Assembly (NCBI RefSeq): GCF_013300825.1
Contig: NZ_JAAIMY010000002.1
Location: forward strand, 140,571-204,570
DNA from: Blautia wexlerae
Lineage (GTDB): Bacteria > Bacillota > Clostridia > Lachnospirales > Lachnospiraceae
Direction of reading: 5' to 3'
DNA: 64,000 nucleotides
The notes beneath the pieces were generated by a model. That model was not told the origin of the DNA and ran no database searches. It worked only from the letters and a program-made list of their open reading frames with translations. The translations under genes were made by a program, and so were the position numbers. This document shows, piece after piece, positions 36,409-45,584 of this stretch. Every line of letters starts with the position of its first letter. Within the stretch, counting starts at the first letter, position 1.

Positions 36409-38658
36409 ATGGAGAAAAAGAGATTTCTTGCAGTCGTAATGACTGTGATGATGATTATTTCAATGGTTCCATCCATGGTTTTTGCGGCGGCTCCGTCAGG
36501 AGAACTGGGTGGTAAGCTTAAAGTTAAGGGGCTTGCTACCGTAGGCACAACTGTAAATGCAGATTACACAAAGGTCACACCGGAGGGAGTGACAGATGAA
36601 GATTTTACTTTTTCCTGGTCAAGGCAGACTGAGGAGAAAGAGTTAACACAGGTAGGTACTGAGAAAGCATATACGATAACTCAGGATGATCTGGGATACA
36701 GACTGGTGCTGGTTCTTACGCCTGTAGACGGAAGTGGACTGACAGGTACTCTTACTGCGAAGACGTTGGAAGTGGCTGCGACTGAAGAAGAAGCGAAGGT
36801 TGTGGCAGCGCAGACCGCAGAGAATACAGAGGATACACAGCAGGCAGAAACTGTCGATGGAACAGAGAACGCACAGTTGGAAGAGGATACAGAGGACGCA
36901 GATAATACAGAAGATTTACAGCAGAATGGGGAGAGTGAACAAGAGGATGATTCTGAGAATACGGAAGGTCAGCTGGAAGAAACACAGAAGGACACCAAAG
37001 AAGACTCGGATGATTCTCAGATGAAAATCTACACAGAGGACCAGCTTCATGTAGATGAAGATGGAAATGTGCAGACAGATGAAACAGAGAAAAACGAGCC
37101 GGCAGATAGCAGTGAGGCTCCGGCGACAGAGGATAACGCAGATGCGTCTCTTGAGGCACAGTCTCTGGATGTAAATACAGGAAATCTCAATTTCAGTGAT
37201 ATCGAGGAAAACTATACACAGGCAAATGAGAAATTGTCTATAACTGTAACAAATACAGGGGACGGAGATATTACTTTAAAAATACCGAAATCAGATTATT
37301 TTGATGTAATGAACGAAGATGGAAGTGAGGCTGTATCAGGGGTGCAGCTTGCAAAAGGGGCTTCTCTGATGTTTATGATACAGCCCAAGACTGGTCTGAC
37401 AAAAGGCGATTACAGTGATACGCTGATATTTGAGAGTGAAGAGAATTCAGAAGTAGCAGTGCAGGTAACAGCAGAAGTATCTGTAAAAGAGGCGGCACAG
37501 GAGCAGATAACAGCAATTCAGGCAGATCCGGAATCTTTCGGTTATGATAATCTGAAGGAAGGCTATGAAACTCCTGAGGCAACGACCATTACACTTACCA
37601 ATACAGGGAATACAACTGTTTCACTGGCACAGCCATATGCAGAATATTTTGATATAGGGGAACTTTCAGCATCCGTGCTGGAGCCGGAAGATTCTGCTAC
37701 ATTTACGGCTGTACCGGTAACCGGACTGAAGGCTGGTGATTATCTGGACAGTATTCAGATTGCCCGGACAGATACCGAAGGACAGGAAGATGTATTGACA
37801 ACGATTAAAGCTTCTGTGACTGTTTCAGAAGTGGAAAAAGTTTATAAATTATCTGTAACACCGGAAGAACTGAACTTTGGAAAAGCAAAAGCAGGATACA
37901 GCGAAGCACCGAAAGCGCAGAAGGTTACACTGACCAATGAGGGAAATACAAATATAACTTTAAATGCACCGTCAGGCAATAACTTTAAGATTGGGAAACT
38001 TTCAGCCACAGAGCTTGCACCAGGGGAGAGCTGCACATTTAAAATTCGTCCGAAAGAGGGATTAAAGACCGGTTCCTATGTGGAATCTGTTGTGATCAAT
38101 AATGAACAGCAGATCAGTGCGGCAGTGAAAGTTCAGTTCACAGTTAAAGCTGTCCGCAAAGCGAAGATTGCGGATCCGGCAGATAATAAGATCACAGGAA
38201 TCAGTCCGGATGGATATACAACACAGTCAAAGATTACGTTCACGGCTGTGGGAGCGGGCATGGACAATGAAAGTCCGGGAAAGGGAGATGTCCGTTATGT
38301 GCCGTATAACTGGAAAGTGATCAACACAAACAGTTGGAGCAGTGCACCTTATACTGCTGCGTTTGGAATTACAAAGGCAGGAACTTATACACTGACAGTT
38401 GTATTTGACTGTCAGAAGTATAATGGAAGTGAATGGAAGAATACAGGTGACCAGGACACCAAACAGGTGAATTTCAGTATTACCCAGGCACAGACTGTGA
38501 CAGCAACGCCAACTCCGACTCCACAGCCTAATGGAGCAACTGCAAAATCAGCGGTAAAGACAGGAGATACGACTAATATTGCGCCGTTTGTGATTATTCT
38601 GGCAATTGCAGCAGGATGTATTGTGGGAGTTGTAGTATACAAAAAGAGAAAAAAATAA
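36409..38658 (+). CDS. Cell-wall-anchored surface protein with three Ig-like repeats
   Basis: A 749-residue secreted protein. A signal peptide (about 1-26, ending 'SMVFAAA') is followed by a short domain, a long Glu/Asp/Thr-rich linker (about 130-245), three repeats of about 100 residues that each begin 'LNF/ESFGY...' and contain 'TLTNTGNT'-like cores (similar to ASPM/SPD-2/Hydin-type modules), and a further beta-rich domain. The end has a threonine/proline spacer, 'KTGDTTN', a hydrophobic helix and 'YKKRKK', a sortase-type wall anchor with a variant of LPXTG. The ATG at 36409 has a strong AAGGAGG site; an upstream in-frame ATG would hide the signal peptide. Confidence 0.85.
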   Translation: MEKKRFLAVVMTVMMIISMVPSMVFAAAPSGELGGKLKVKGLATVGTTVNADYTKVTPEGVTDEDFTFSWSRQTEEKELTQVGTEKAYTITQDDLGYRLVLVLTPVDGSGLTGTLTAKTLEVAATEEEAKVVAAQTAENTEDTQQAETVDGTENAQLEEDTEDADNTEDLQQNGESEQEDDSENTEGQLEETQKDTKEDSDDSQMKIYTEDQLHVDEDGNVQTDETEKNEPADSSEAPATEDNADASLEAQSLDVNTGNLNFSDIEENYTQANEKLSITVTNTGDGDITLKIPKSDYFDVMNEDGSEAVSGVQLAKGASLMFMIQPKTGLTKGDYSDTLIFESEENSEVAVQVTAEVSVKEAAQEQITAIQADPESFGYDNLKEGYETPEATTITLTNTGNTTVSLAQPYAEYFDIGELSASVLEPEDSATFTAVPVTGLKAGDYLDSIQIARTDTEGQEDVLTTIKASVTVSEVEKVYKLSVTPEELNFGKAKAGYSEAPKAQKVTLTNEGNTNITLNAPSGNNFKIGKLSATELAPGESCTFKIRPKEGLKTGSYVESVVINNEQQISAAVKVQFTVKAVRKAKIADPADNKITGISPDGYTTQSKITFTAVGAGMDNESPGKGDVRYVPYNWKVINTNSWSSAPYTAAFGITKAGTYTLTVVFDCQKYNGSEWKNTGDQDTKQVNFSITQAQTVTATPTPTPQPNGATAKSAVKTGDTTNIAPFVIILAIAAGCIVGVVVYKKRKK

Positions 38659-38724
38659 CCGAAAATAAAAGTGGAGTTAGTAATACGTGAGAAATACAGG
38701 GGAATATGTAATAATATAAAATTA

Positions 38725-38751
38725 TTAGCACTCATTTCAAATGAGTGCTAA
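38725..38751 (+). promoter_or_regulatory. CIRCE element (HrcA operator)
   Basis: TTAGCACTC, nine bases, GAGTGCTAA: an exact match to the CIRCE consensus. It lies eight bases upstream of the -35 box of the htpG promoter. Confidence 0.95.
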
Positions 38752-38758
38752 TTTTTTC

Positions 38759-38787
38759 TTGACTTTTGGAATAAATGGTATTACTAT
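38759..38787 (+). promoter_or_regulatory. Promoter for htpG
   Basis: TTGACT, 17-base spacer, TACTAT, directly after the CIRCE element. The leader is about 155 bases. Confidence 0.75.
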
Positions 38788-38951
38788 ATTTTTCAGAGAA
38801 GCAACTTGCAGGAGTCAAAAGCTATTACAAAAAATAAATAACAGAGAATAGTTTTGAATCCGGACTGCAGAACAGACAAGACAGGAGTGCAGTACATTGG
38901 CAGATAAAGTTGTGGCAAATGATTAAAAACAAAAAAAGGAGTGTGGACAGC

Positions 38952-41024
38952 ATGGCTGTAAAACATGGAAATTTATCAATCAACAGTGAAAATATTTTCC
39001 CGATCATCAAGAAGTGGTTATATTCAGATCACGATATTTTTGTAAGAGAACTGGTCTCAAACGGCTGCGATGCGATCACAAAACTGAAAAAACTGGAAGT
39101 AATGGGAGAATATACTTTCCCGGAAGGATACAAACCGGAGATTCAGGTAATTGTTAACCCTGATGAAAAAACTTTGAAATTTATTGATAATGGTATTGGT
39201 ATGACTGCTGATGAAGTAGAGAAATACATTACCCAGATTGCTTTCTCGGGTGCAACTCAGTTCCTTGAAAAATATAAAGATAAAACCACAGATGACCAGA
39301 TGATCGGTCATTTCGGACTTGGCTTTTATTCTGCATTTATGGTGGCAGATGAGGTGCATATTGATACACTTTCCTATACAGAAGGTGCACAGCCTGTACA
39401 CTGGTCCTGTGATGGCGGAACAGAATACGATATCCAGGAAGGCAATAAGAATACAATAGGTACAGAAATTACACTGTTTCTGAATGAAGATTGCCTGGAA
39501 TTTGCAAATGAATACCGTATGCGTGAAATTCTTGAGAAATATTGTTCTTTCATGCCGGTACACATTTATCTTTCCAAAGCAAATGCACCACAGGAATATG
39601 AGACAATCGATGAATCTGAGTTAAGAGATGATGATGTAGTTGTTGAACATATCCATGAAGAAGCAAAGACAGAAGAGAAAGAAAATGATAAAGGTGAAAA
39701 GGAAACTGTTGAAGTTTCTCCTGCAAAGGATAAAGTAAAAATTAATAAACGCCCGGTTTCTATCAGTGATATCAATCCTCTCTGGATGAAGCATCCAAAT
39801 GAATGTACAGATGATGAATATAAGGAATTCTACCGCAAGGTATTTATGGACTATAAAGAGCCTTTATTCTGGATCCATTTGAATATGGATTACCCGTTTA
39901 ACCTGAAAGGTATTCTGTATTTCCCTAAGATCAATACAGAGTATGATTCTATTGAAGGAACGATTAAGCTGTATAACAATCAGGTATTTATCGCAGATAA
40001 TATTAAGGAAGTAATTCCTGAATTCCTGCTTCTCCTGAAAGGTGTGATTGACTGTCCGGATCTTCCGCTGAATGTATCTCGAAGCGCATTGCAGAATGAT
40101 GGATTTGTACAGAAGATTTCTGAGTACATTTCCAAGAAAGTGGCAGATAAGCTTACCGGAATGTGCAAGACAGACAGAGAGTCTTATGAGAAATACTGGG
40201 ATGATATCAGCCCATTTATCAAATATGGTTGTATCAAAGATGCCAAATTTGCAGAGAAGATGGGAGATTATGTACTCTTTAAGAACCTTGATGGCAAATA
40301 TCTCACATTAAAAGATTGCATTGAAGAGAATAAAAAAGAAACAGAAGAAATTGAGACTCAGACAGAAGAAAAACAAAAAGATGCAACAGAGTCTGAAAAC
40401 AAAGACAATGCAGAAGAGAAAGAACCTGAGAAGACAGTAATCTTCTATGTAACTGATGAAGTTCAGCAGAGTCAGTATATCAATATGTTTAAGGAAGCAG
40501 GAAAAGATGCTGTTATCCTGAAGCATAATATTGACAGTGCATTTATCTCCAGTCTTGAGCAGAAACATCAGGATGTACAGTTTAAGCGCATTGATGCTGA
40601 TCTGACCGAAGAAATGAAGGGTGAGGGTGCAACAGATGAAGAAACTGTAAAAGCACTGACAGAGCTTTTCCGCAAGAGTCTTAATAAAGATAAACTGGAA
40701 GTACATGTTGAGAATCTGAAGAATGAAAATATATCAGCAATGGTGACTCTTTCTGAAGAGAGCCGTCGTATGCAGGATATGATGAAGATGTACAATATGT
40801 ACGGAATGGATCCCAATATGTTTGGGGGACAGGAAACACTGATTCTGAATGCGAATCATCCACTGGTTAAATATCTGGCAGAAAATCAGGAATCTGACAA
40901 GACTTCTCTTATCTGTGAACAGTTATATGACCTTGCAATGATGAGTCATAAGCAGCTTTCACCTGAAGAAATGACACGGTTTGTTCAGAGAAGCAATGAG
41001 ATTCTGCTTCTGATTACAAAATAA
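38952..41024 (+). CDS. htpG: Molecular chaperone HtpG (Hsp90)
   Basis: A 690-residue Hsp90 homologue. The N-terminal GHKL ATPase domain has 'LVSNGCDAITKL' (the E/N loop site carries the family 'N' in a slightly altered form), 'FIDNGIGM' and 'GHFGLGFYSAFM'. The middle domain and C-terminal dimerisation domain are complete ('LILNANHPLVKYL'). An acidic Glu/Lys-rich insert near residues 460-490 is typical of clostridial HtpG. ATG 38952 with AAGGAG ten bases upstream is chosen; the frame is open further upstream. Heat control through HrcA is indicated by the CIRCE operator. Confidence 0.96.
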   Translation: MAVKHGNLSINSENIFPIIKKWLYSDHDIFVRELVSNGCDAITKLKKLEVMGEYTFPEGYKPEIQVIVNPDEKTLKFIDNGIGMTADEVEKYITQIAFSGATQFLEKYKDKTTDDQMIGHFGLGFYSAFMVADEVHIDTLSYTEGAQPVHWSCDGGTEYDIQEGNKNTIGTEITLFLNEDCLEFANEYRMREILEKYCSFMPVHIYLSKANAPQEYETIDESELRDDDVVVEHIHEEAKTEEKENDKGEKETVEVSPAKDKVKINKRPVSISDINPLWMKHPNECTDDEYKEFYRKVFMDYKEPLFWIHLNMDYPFNLKGILYFPKINTEYDSIEGTIKLYNNQVFIADNIKEVIPEFLLLLKGVIDCPDLPLNVSRSALQNDGFVQKISEYISKKVADKLTGMCKTDRESYEKYWDDISPFIKYGCIKDAKFAEKMGDYVLFKNLDGKYLTLKDCIEENKKETEEIETQTEEKQKDATESENKDNAEEKEPEKTVIFYVTDEVQQSQYINMFKEAGKDAVILKHNIDSAFISSLEQKHQDVQFKRIDADLTEEMKGEGATDEETVKALTELFRKSLNKDKLEVHVENLKNENISAMVTLSEESRRMQDMMKMYNMYGMDPNMFGGQETLILNANHPLVKYLAENQESDKTSLICEQLYDLAMMSHKQLSPEEMTRFVQRSNEILLLITK

Positions 41025-41032
41025 TGTTAATG

Positions 41033-41063
41033 GCCCGGATGAACAATCCGGGCTTCTTTTTTT
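41033..41063 (+). terminator. Terminator after htpG
   Basis: An 8-bp GC-rich stem (41033-41040 with 41046-41053) followed by TTCTTTTTTT. Confidence 0.9.
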
Positions 41064-41075
41064 GGAAAAATAGTA

Positions 41076-41104
41076 TTGACAAATGTCTTATAAATTTTTA
41101 TGAT
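41076..41104 (+). promoter_or_regulatory. Promoter upstream of the Spo0A-domain gene
   Basis: TTGACA, 17-base spacer, TATGAT, about 163 bases before the start codon. Confidence 0.7.
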
Positions 41105-41266
41105 TATTTTGCTGGTATTTTTATAAGATCATGTCAAAATCATGCAAAATGCGATGATACTTCCGAATGACCAAATCTGGACTTTCATTATATGGAAATG
41201 TGTGTATATGAAATGAGAGATCAGCCTGTAAGATAACGGGATGATAATAGTCAGGAGGAAAAATGT

Positions 41267-41605
41267 ATGAGTGAAGTATACGGAGTGATCAGAAAATTAG
41301 GGGCAACATCAAAATATAAAGGATATTATTATATTGCAGATGCTGTAGAGATGGCAGGTGAGATCCGGGAACGTCCGGTTAAGGTAACGAAGGATATATA
41401 TCCCATAATTGCAAGGAAATACAGGTCTACGCCATCTAATGTGGAACATAATATCAGAACATTAGTGAACCTGTGCTGGACAAATCATAAAGATGTGCTG
41501 GAAGAAATGGCAGGATGCACAATGGCAGACAAACCCACAAACAGTGAGTTTATTGATATTCTGGTTTATTATCTTCAGCATCTGGACAGAAAAATGAATC
41601 AGTAA
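41267..41605 (+). CDS. Stand-alone Spo0A C-terminal DNA-binding domain protein
   Basis: A 112-residue protein that matches only the DNA-binding part of Spo0A: 'VIRKLGATSKYKGYYYIADAVEM', 'IYPIIARKYRSTPSNVEHNIRTLV' (the helix-turn-helix) and the closing 'KPTNSEFIDIL'. There is no receiver domain, so it cannot be controlled by phosphorylation in the usual way. It may bind Spo0A boxes as a competitor or have its own targets. AGGAGGAAAA precedes the ATG. It runs convergently into the next gene with only 16 bases between. Confidence 0.88.
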   Translation: MSEVYGVIRKLGATSKYKGYYYIADAVEMAGEIRERPVKVTKDIYPIIARKYRSTPSNVEHNIRTLVNLCWTNHKDVLEEMAGCTMADKPTNSEFIDILVYYLQHLDRKMNQ

Positions 41606-41621
41606 TAAGCCATTGTATGAT

Positions 41622-42119
41622 TTACAGCCTCTCAAAGGAGATATGATGACTGGAGAAAAATGAAGTCAGGGAATCATCCCAGAGATGTTCCAGACGCTTA
41701 TCCAGACTGAAGGAAGAGTAGGAAACTCCGGTTGTACATAGAAGAGTCTGATTTTTGAACTGAATGTTCAGAAAAAAGTTGCAGACAGGGCTGTTGATGT
41801 CTTTTTCATTTTTTAACATAGACCGAGCCTGGTCCGGTGAGAGTTCAAATACAATCCTGAAACTTAATGGTGTGCGTTTGCCACGTATGATAGAAAAACA
41901 ATAAGATTTTACGTCATGCCAGAGAGAATACTTTACAGATTTTTCCTGAAGTACAACATTGGTATCTGTATCGAAAAAATCATGTTGGAGCAATCCGTCT
42001 ATTGTAAAGGTATTAAAGGTTGTAATGGATGCCTCTGCAAAAGAAAAACGATCAAATACTTCACCAATCAGAAGCTTATTCATAAAATCTTTGATATCAG
42101 AAATTTTTAAAGCAAGCAT
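41622..42119 (-). CDS. DUF5721-like conserved protein, unknown function
   Basis: A 165-residue soluble protein beginning 'MLALKISDIKDFMNKLL'. The pattern, including 'FDRFSFAEASITTFNTFTIDG' and 'PLSFRIVFELS', matches a conserved clostridial family of unknown role; the DUF number is from memory and should be checked. AGAGGAG lies seven bases before the ATG at 42119; a start 24 bases further upstream has no ribosome site. No catalytic motif is obvious. Confidence 0.75.
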   Translation of the reverse strand: MLALKISDIKDFMNKLLIGEVFDRFSFAEASITTFNTFTIDGLLQHDFFDTDTNVVLQEKSVKYSLWHDVKSYCFSIIRGKRTPLSFRIVFELSPDQARSMLKNEKDINSPVCNFFLNIQFKNQTLLCTTGVSYSSFSLDKRLEHLWDDSLTSFFSSHHISFERL

Positions 42120-42333
42120 AGAAAAACTCCTCTGTAAATACATTTCGTATAATTGCGTTTAATGAATTTGGCAGCGCTCTCTGCAGTTCTTTGCAGGGAG
42201 CGTCTTTTTATTATAAAGCACTTTTGAAAAAAAGAACAGAGTTTTTGTGAAAAAGTCTTTTCAAACGTAGAACGGTGTGATAATATATATCTGGTATTGA
42301 ATACTACATATAATGGAAAAGAGGACGATATAA

Positions 42334-43173
42334 TTGAGATATAAGATTATCATAGATAGTTGTGGAGAACTTTTAGATGAATGGAAGAATGATGAACGTT
42401 TTGAATCCGTTCCATTAACCTTAATGGTAGGAGCTGAACAGATTATAGATGATGAGACATTTGATCAGGAAGATTTCCTTAAGAAAGTGGCTGCCTGCCC
42501 GGAATGTCCGAAATCAGCCTGCCCGTCGCCTGAGAGATATATGAGAGCATATGACTGCGAGGCTGAACATATTTATGCAGTGACTTTGTCTTCTGAGCTG
42601 AGTGGTTCCTATAACAGTGCGTTACTTGGCAGAGACCTTATTATGGAGGATCATCCGGATAAAAAAATCCATGTGTTTAATTCCTGTTCCGCATCCATCG
42701 GGGAAAGCCTGATCGGAATGAAGATACAGGAATGTGAAGAAGCAGGGATGAGTTTTGAAGAAGTTGTTTCAACTGTGGAACATTATATTGAAGGACAGCA
42801 TACATTTTTTGTACTTGAAAACCTGGATACTTTGAGAAAAAATGGGCGTCTCAGTAAGGTGAAAGCGTTGGTGGCCAGTGCACTGAAGATTAAACCTGTT
42901 ATGGGATCAACAGATGAAGGGACAATCTGTCAGTTGGATCAGGCAAGAGGGATGAATCGTGCCATGATAAAAATAGTAGAGCAGGTAATTGCGAAAACTT
43001 CAGACAGTGCAGATAAAGTTCTTGCCATCAGTCATTGTAACTGTCCTGAGAGAGCGCAGGTGCTTAAAGAAGCATTTGAAGAGAGAATGAAGCTTGCAAA
43101 GATTGTAGTTCTTGATACAGCGGGTGTCAGCTCTATGTATGCAAATGATGGCGGAGTGATCGTTGCTATATAA
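42334..43173 (+). CDS. DegV-family fatty-acid-binding protein
   Basis: A 279-residue DegV protein. The family binds fatty acids between two domains, and relatives (FakB) present them to the kinase FakA. The loop 'SSELSGSYNSALLG' is the fatty-acid carboxylate site, and 'LDTLRKNGRLSKVKALVASALKIKPVM' is the second conserved segment. The start is TTG at 42334, with GAGGAC eight bases before it; no nearby ATG fits. Confidence 0.9.
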   Translation: MRYKIIIDSCGELLDEWKNDERFESVPLTLMVGAEQIIDDETFDQEDFLKKVAACPECPKSACPSPERYMRAYDCEAEHIYAVTLSSELSGSYNSALLGRDLIMEDHPDKKIHVFNSCSASIGESLIGMKIQECEEAGMSFEEVVSTVEHYIEGQHTFFVLENLDTLRKNGRLSKVKALVASALKIKPVMGSTDEGTICQLDQARGMNRAMIKIVEQVIAKTSDSADKVLAISHCNCPERAQVLKEAFEERMKLAKIVVLDTAGVSSMYANDGGVIVAI

Positions 43174-43247
43174 ACTAATTGTTTCCTTTTGCAGTAAAGT
43201 GTGTTATAATCAGAAAATATGAAATATTGATGCAAAGGAGATTTATC

Positions 43248-43658
43248 ATGAGCCAGAAGAAAGTCGATGCTTATAAGTCCAGAAAAGGACAGCGTAACAA
43301 AGCAGACAGAAAAGAAAAAGTACTTTTTGGACTGGAAATGTTTGCCTGGGCATTCATTTGTGTTGTAATTGTTGCATGGATTGGTTATTCTGCATATGTA
43401 AAAGTGACAGGAGCTAAAGCGGATGTGGTTCAGAATACAGTAATGGATACTACTGCACTTGACAATTACATTTCAAATCTGTCAGCAAATACATCTGATG
43501 ATGCAGACGGTGCTGATACAGATACAGATGCAGCGGATAAAGCTGAAGTAGAAGATAATACAGCCACAGCAGATGATAAAGAGACATCAGATGACGCATC
43601 TGCAGAAACAACAGATGATGCGGCAACAGCAGATGCAGATAGCACAGATGCCAAATAG
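43248..43658 (+). CDS. Single-span membrane protein with Asp/Ala/Thr-rich tail, unknown function
   Basis: A 136-residue protein: basic start ('YKSRKGQRNKADRKEK'), one membrane helix (about residues 32-52), then a low-complexity tail of Asp, Ala and Thr. It is set by an AAAGGAG site eight bases before ATG 43248. No family is recognised. The tail is probably outside and disordered. Confidence 0.75.
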   Translation: MSQKKVDAYKSRKGQRNKADRKEKVLFGLEMFAWAFICVVIVAWIGYSAYVKVTGAKADVVQNTVMDTTALDNYISNLSANTSDDADGADTDTDAADKAEVEDNTATADDKETSDDASAETTDDAATADADSTDAK

Positions 43659-43705
43659 AAGAGAAAATTTGTCAGATTAACTGATAACTGAAAGAAGACA
43701 ATAAA

Positions 43706-43735
43706 AAATCCCCGGAAGATCCGGGGATTTTTTTG
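43706..43735 (+). terminator. Terminator
   Basis: A 10-bp stem (43706-43715 with 43721-43730) with a 5-base loop and a T run. Confidence 0.9.
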
Positions 43736-43789
43736 AGGTTTAATCCGTATAGAAAAGTGCGGAATTCAATCCTCTCACGTTAACAAAAA

Positions 43790-43990
43790 TTATAATTTTG
43801 TAACGTTTGCAGCCTGCATACCACGAGCACCTTCTGTTAAGTCGTATGTTACAGCCTGTCCTTCTTCAAGGGATTTGAATCCTTCACCATTGATAGCGGA
43901 GAAATGTACAAATACGTCTGCACCGTCTTCACCAGTGATAAATCCGTAACCTTTTTCTGCATTGAACCATTTTACAGTTCCCTTGTTCAT
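43790..43990 (-). CDS. Cold-shock protein, CspA family
   Basis: A 66-residue OB-fold protein that binds single-stranded nucleic acid. RNP1 'KGYGFIT' and RNP2 'VFVHF' are intact. The length is the usual one. A GGAGGT site precedes the ATG, and the mRNA has a long leader, which in this family controls stability and translation on cold shock. Confidence 0.96.
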   Translation of the reverse strand: MNKGTVKWFNAEKGYGFITGEDGADVFVHFSAINGEGFKSLEEGQAVTYDLTEGARGMQAANVTKL

Positions 43991-44127
43991 GTTGTTACCT
44001 CCATAAAAAATAAAAAAATTATATAGTTTCTGGCAAATAAAAAAATCACCAGATTTTACAGATTATATACTGTTATATAATCTCTAAAAACCAGTGACTA
44101 TACATTAAATAATCCAGATATGAACTG
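43991..44127 (-). promoter_or_regulatory. Long 5' leader of the cold-shock gene with a hairpin
   Basis: About 130 bases of leader, AT-rich, between the promoter and the start. A perfect 10-bp hairpin with a 4-base loop lies at 44060-44083. Such leaders act as thermosensors in csp mRNAs. Confidence 0.6.
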
Positions 44128-44156
44128 ATTATATCTCCCACATTTTGAATTGTCAA
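44128..44156 (-). promoter_or_regulatory. Consensus promoter for the cold-shock gene
   Basis: On the minus strand: perfect TTGACA, 17-base spacer, perfect TATAAT. Confidence 0.9.
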
Positions 44157-44233
44157 GCAAAAAAGACTATACATCAGTAAAAAAAGGCTTTATAAAAGAG
44201 GAAGTTTCGTGTATTATGTATATCAGAAAGTTA

Positions 44234-44247
44234 TTGTCAAATGACAA
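44234..44247 (+). promoter_or_regulatory. Small palindrome in front of pyrC
   Basis: TTGTCA-AA-TGACAA just before the pyrC ribosome site. It could be an operator or chance. No PyrR-binding attenuator was recognised in this leader. Confidence 0.35.
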
Positions 44248-44264
44248 CGAAGGGAGAGAATTGC

Positions 44265-45551
44265 ATGGGTATTCTGATTCAGGGAGGACGCATCGTGGAT
44301 GCGGCTACTGACACTGATAAGAAAGGCGATATTTATCTGGAAGACGGAGTGATCACTGAAATCGGTGAGAAACTTAAAATAAAAGATAACGGTGACAGAG
44401 TAATAGATGCGAAGGGTTGTCTGGTAATGCCGGGATTGATTGATCTTCATGTTCATTTCAGAGATCCGGGACAGACGGAGAAGGAGGATATAGAGACAGG
44501 TTCCAGGGCTGCTGCCAGAGGTGGTGTGACAACGGTTGTTGCAATGCCGAATACAACACCGGTAATTGACAGTCCGGACCGTGTAAACTATGTGCATAAT
44601 AAAGCAAAACAGCTTTCCGGCATTCATGTACTTCAGGCTGGTGCCATTACGCAGGGAGAGAAAGGCCAGGAACTTTCCGATATCGAAGGAATGGTAAAAG
44701 CCGGAATCCCGGCATTGTCTGAGGATGGTAAATCTGTTATGAATACCAGGCTCTGCAAAGAGGCCATGGAAGTGGCAAAGAAATTCAATGTTCCGATTTT
44801 TGCACACTGTGAAGATATTGATCTGCGCGGAGATGGATGCATGAATGATGATGAAAATGCAAGGAGGCTGGGATTGCCTGGTATCTGCAATGCGGTTGAG
44901 GATGTGATCGCAGCGAGAGATATTCTTCTTGCCAGAGAGACAGGTGCGAGACTGCATCTGTGCCATTGTTCCACAGAAGGCGTTGCAAAGATGATGGAGA
45001 TCGTGAAAGAAGAGGGACTGGACAATATCACGGCAGAGGTTTGCCCGCACCATTTTATCCTTACTTCCGATGATATTAAATGTGATGACCCGAATTATAA
45101 GATGAACCCTCCTCTTCGTATGAAGAAGGATGTGGATGCGCTGATTCAGGGACTGAAAGATGGTTCCTTTAAAGTGATCAGTACAGATCATGCACCTCAT
45201 GCAGTACCGGAGAAGACGGGCTCCATTCGAAATGCAGCTTTTGGAATTGTGGGGATTGAGACAAGCTTTGCATTGTCCTATACTGCACTTGTAGAAACGG
45301 GAATTCTTACGATCTCACAGCTTATTGAGAAAATGAGCTGGAATCCGGCACAGATTCTGGGAAGCGACAGAGGTACAATCCAGAAGGGGCATCCGGCAGA
45401 CATTGTCATTGCAGACATTGATCACGAATATAAAATAGATAAAAATGAATTTGCTTCCAAAGGACACAACACACCATTTGACGGATGGAAAGTAAAGGGG
45501 AAAATCCTCTATACAATCTGTGATGGAAAAGTTGTGTACCAGAATGCATAA
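44265..45551 (+). CDS. pyrC: Dihydroorotase
   Basis: A 428-residue class I dihydroorotase that closes carbamoyl-aspartate to dihydroorotate. Metal ligands lie in 'GLIDLHVHFRDPGQTEKEDIETG', further histidines in 'FAHCED' and 'LHLCHCSTE', and the late aspartate in 'STDHAPH'. The start is at ATG 44265 (AGGGAG upstream), 24 bases inside a longer open frame. It opens the pyrC-pyrF-pyrK-pyrD-pyrE operon. pyrB and carAB are not here. Confidence 0.95.
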   Translation: MGILIQGGRIVDAATDTDKKGDIYLEDGVITEIGEKLKIKDNGDRVIDAKGCLVMPGLIDLHVHFRDPGQTEKEDIETGSRAAARGGVTTVVAMPNTTPVIDSPDRVNYVHNKAKQLSGIHVLQAGAITQGEKGQELSDIEGMVKAGIPALSEDGKSVMNTRLCKEAMEVAKKFNVPIFAHCEDIDLRGDGCMNDDENARRLGLPGICNAVEDVIAARDILLARETGARLHLCHCSTEGVAKMMEIVKEEGLDNITAEVCPHHFILTSDDIKCDDPNYKMNPPLRMKKDVDALIQGLKDGSFKVISTDHAPHAVPEKTGSIRNAAFGIVGIETSFALSYTALVETGILTISQLIEKMSWNPAQILGSDRGTIQKGHPADIVIADIDHEYKIDKNEFASKGHNTPFDGWKVKGKILYTICDGKVVYQNA

Positions 45552-45584
45552 AAATACCATATCAATATTTAGGAGGAAAGACTC

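Noticed and set aside
44157..44264. PyrR attenuator before the pyrimidine operon
   Set aside because: No PyrR-binding loop or terminator was found; only a small palindrome is present.
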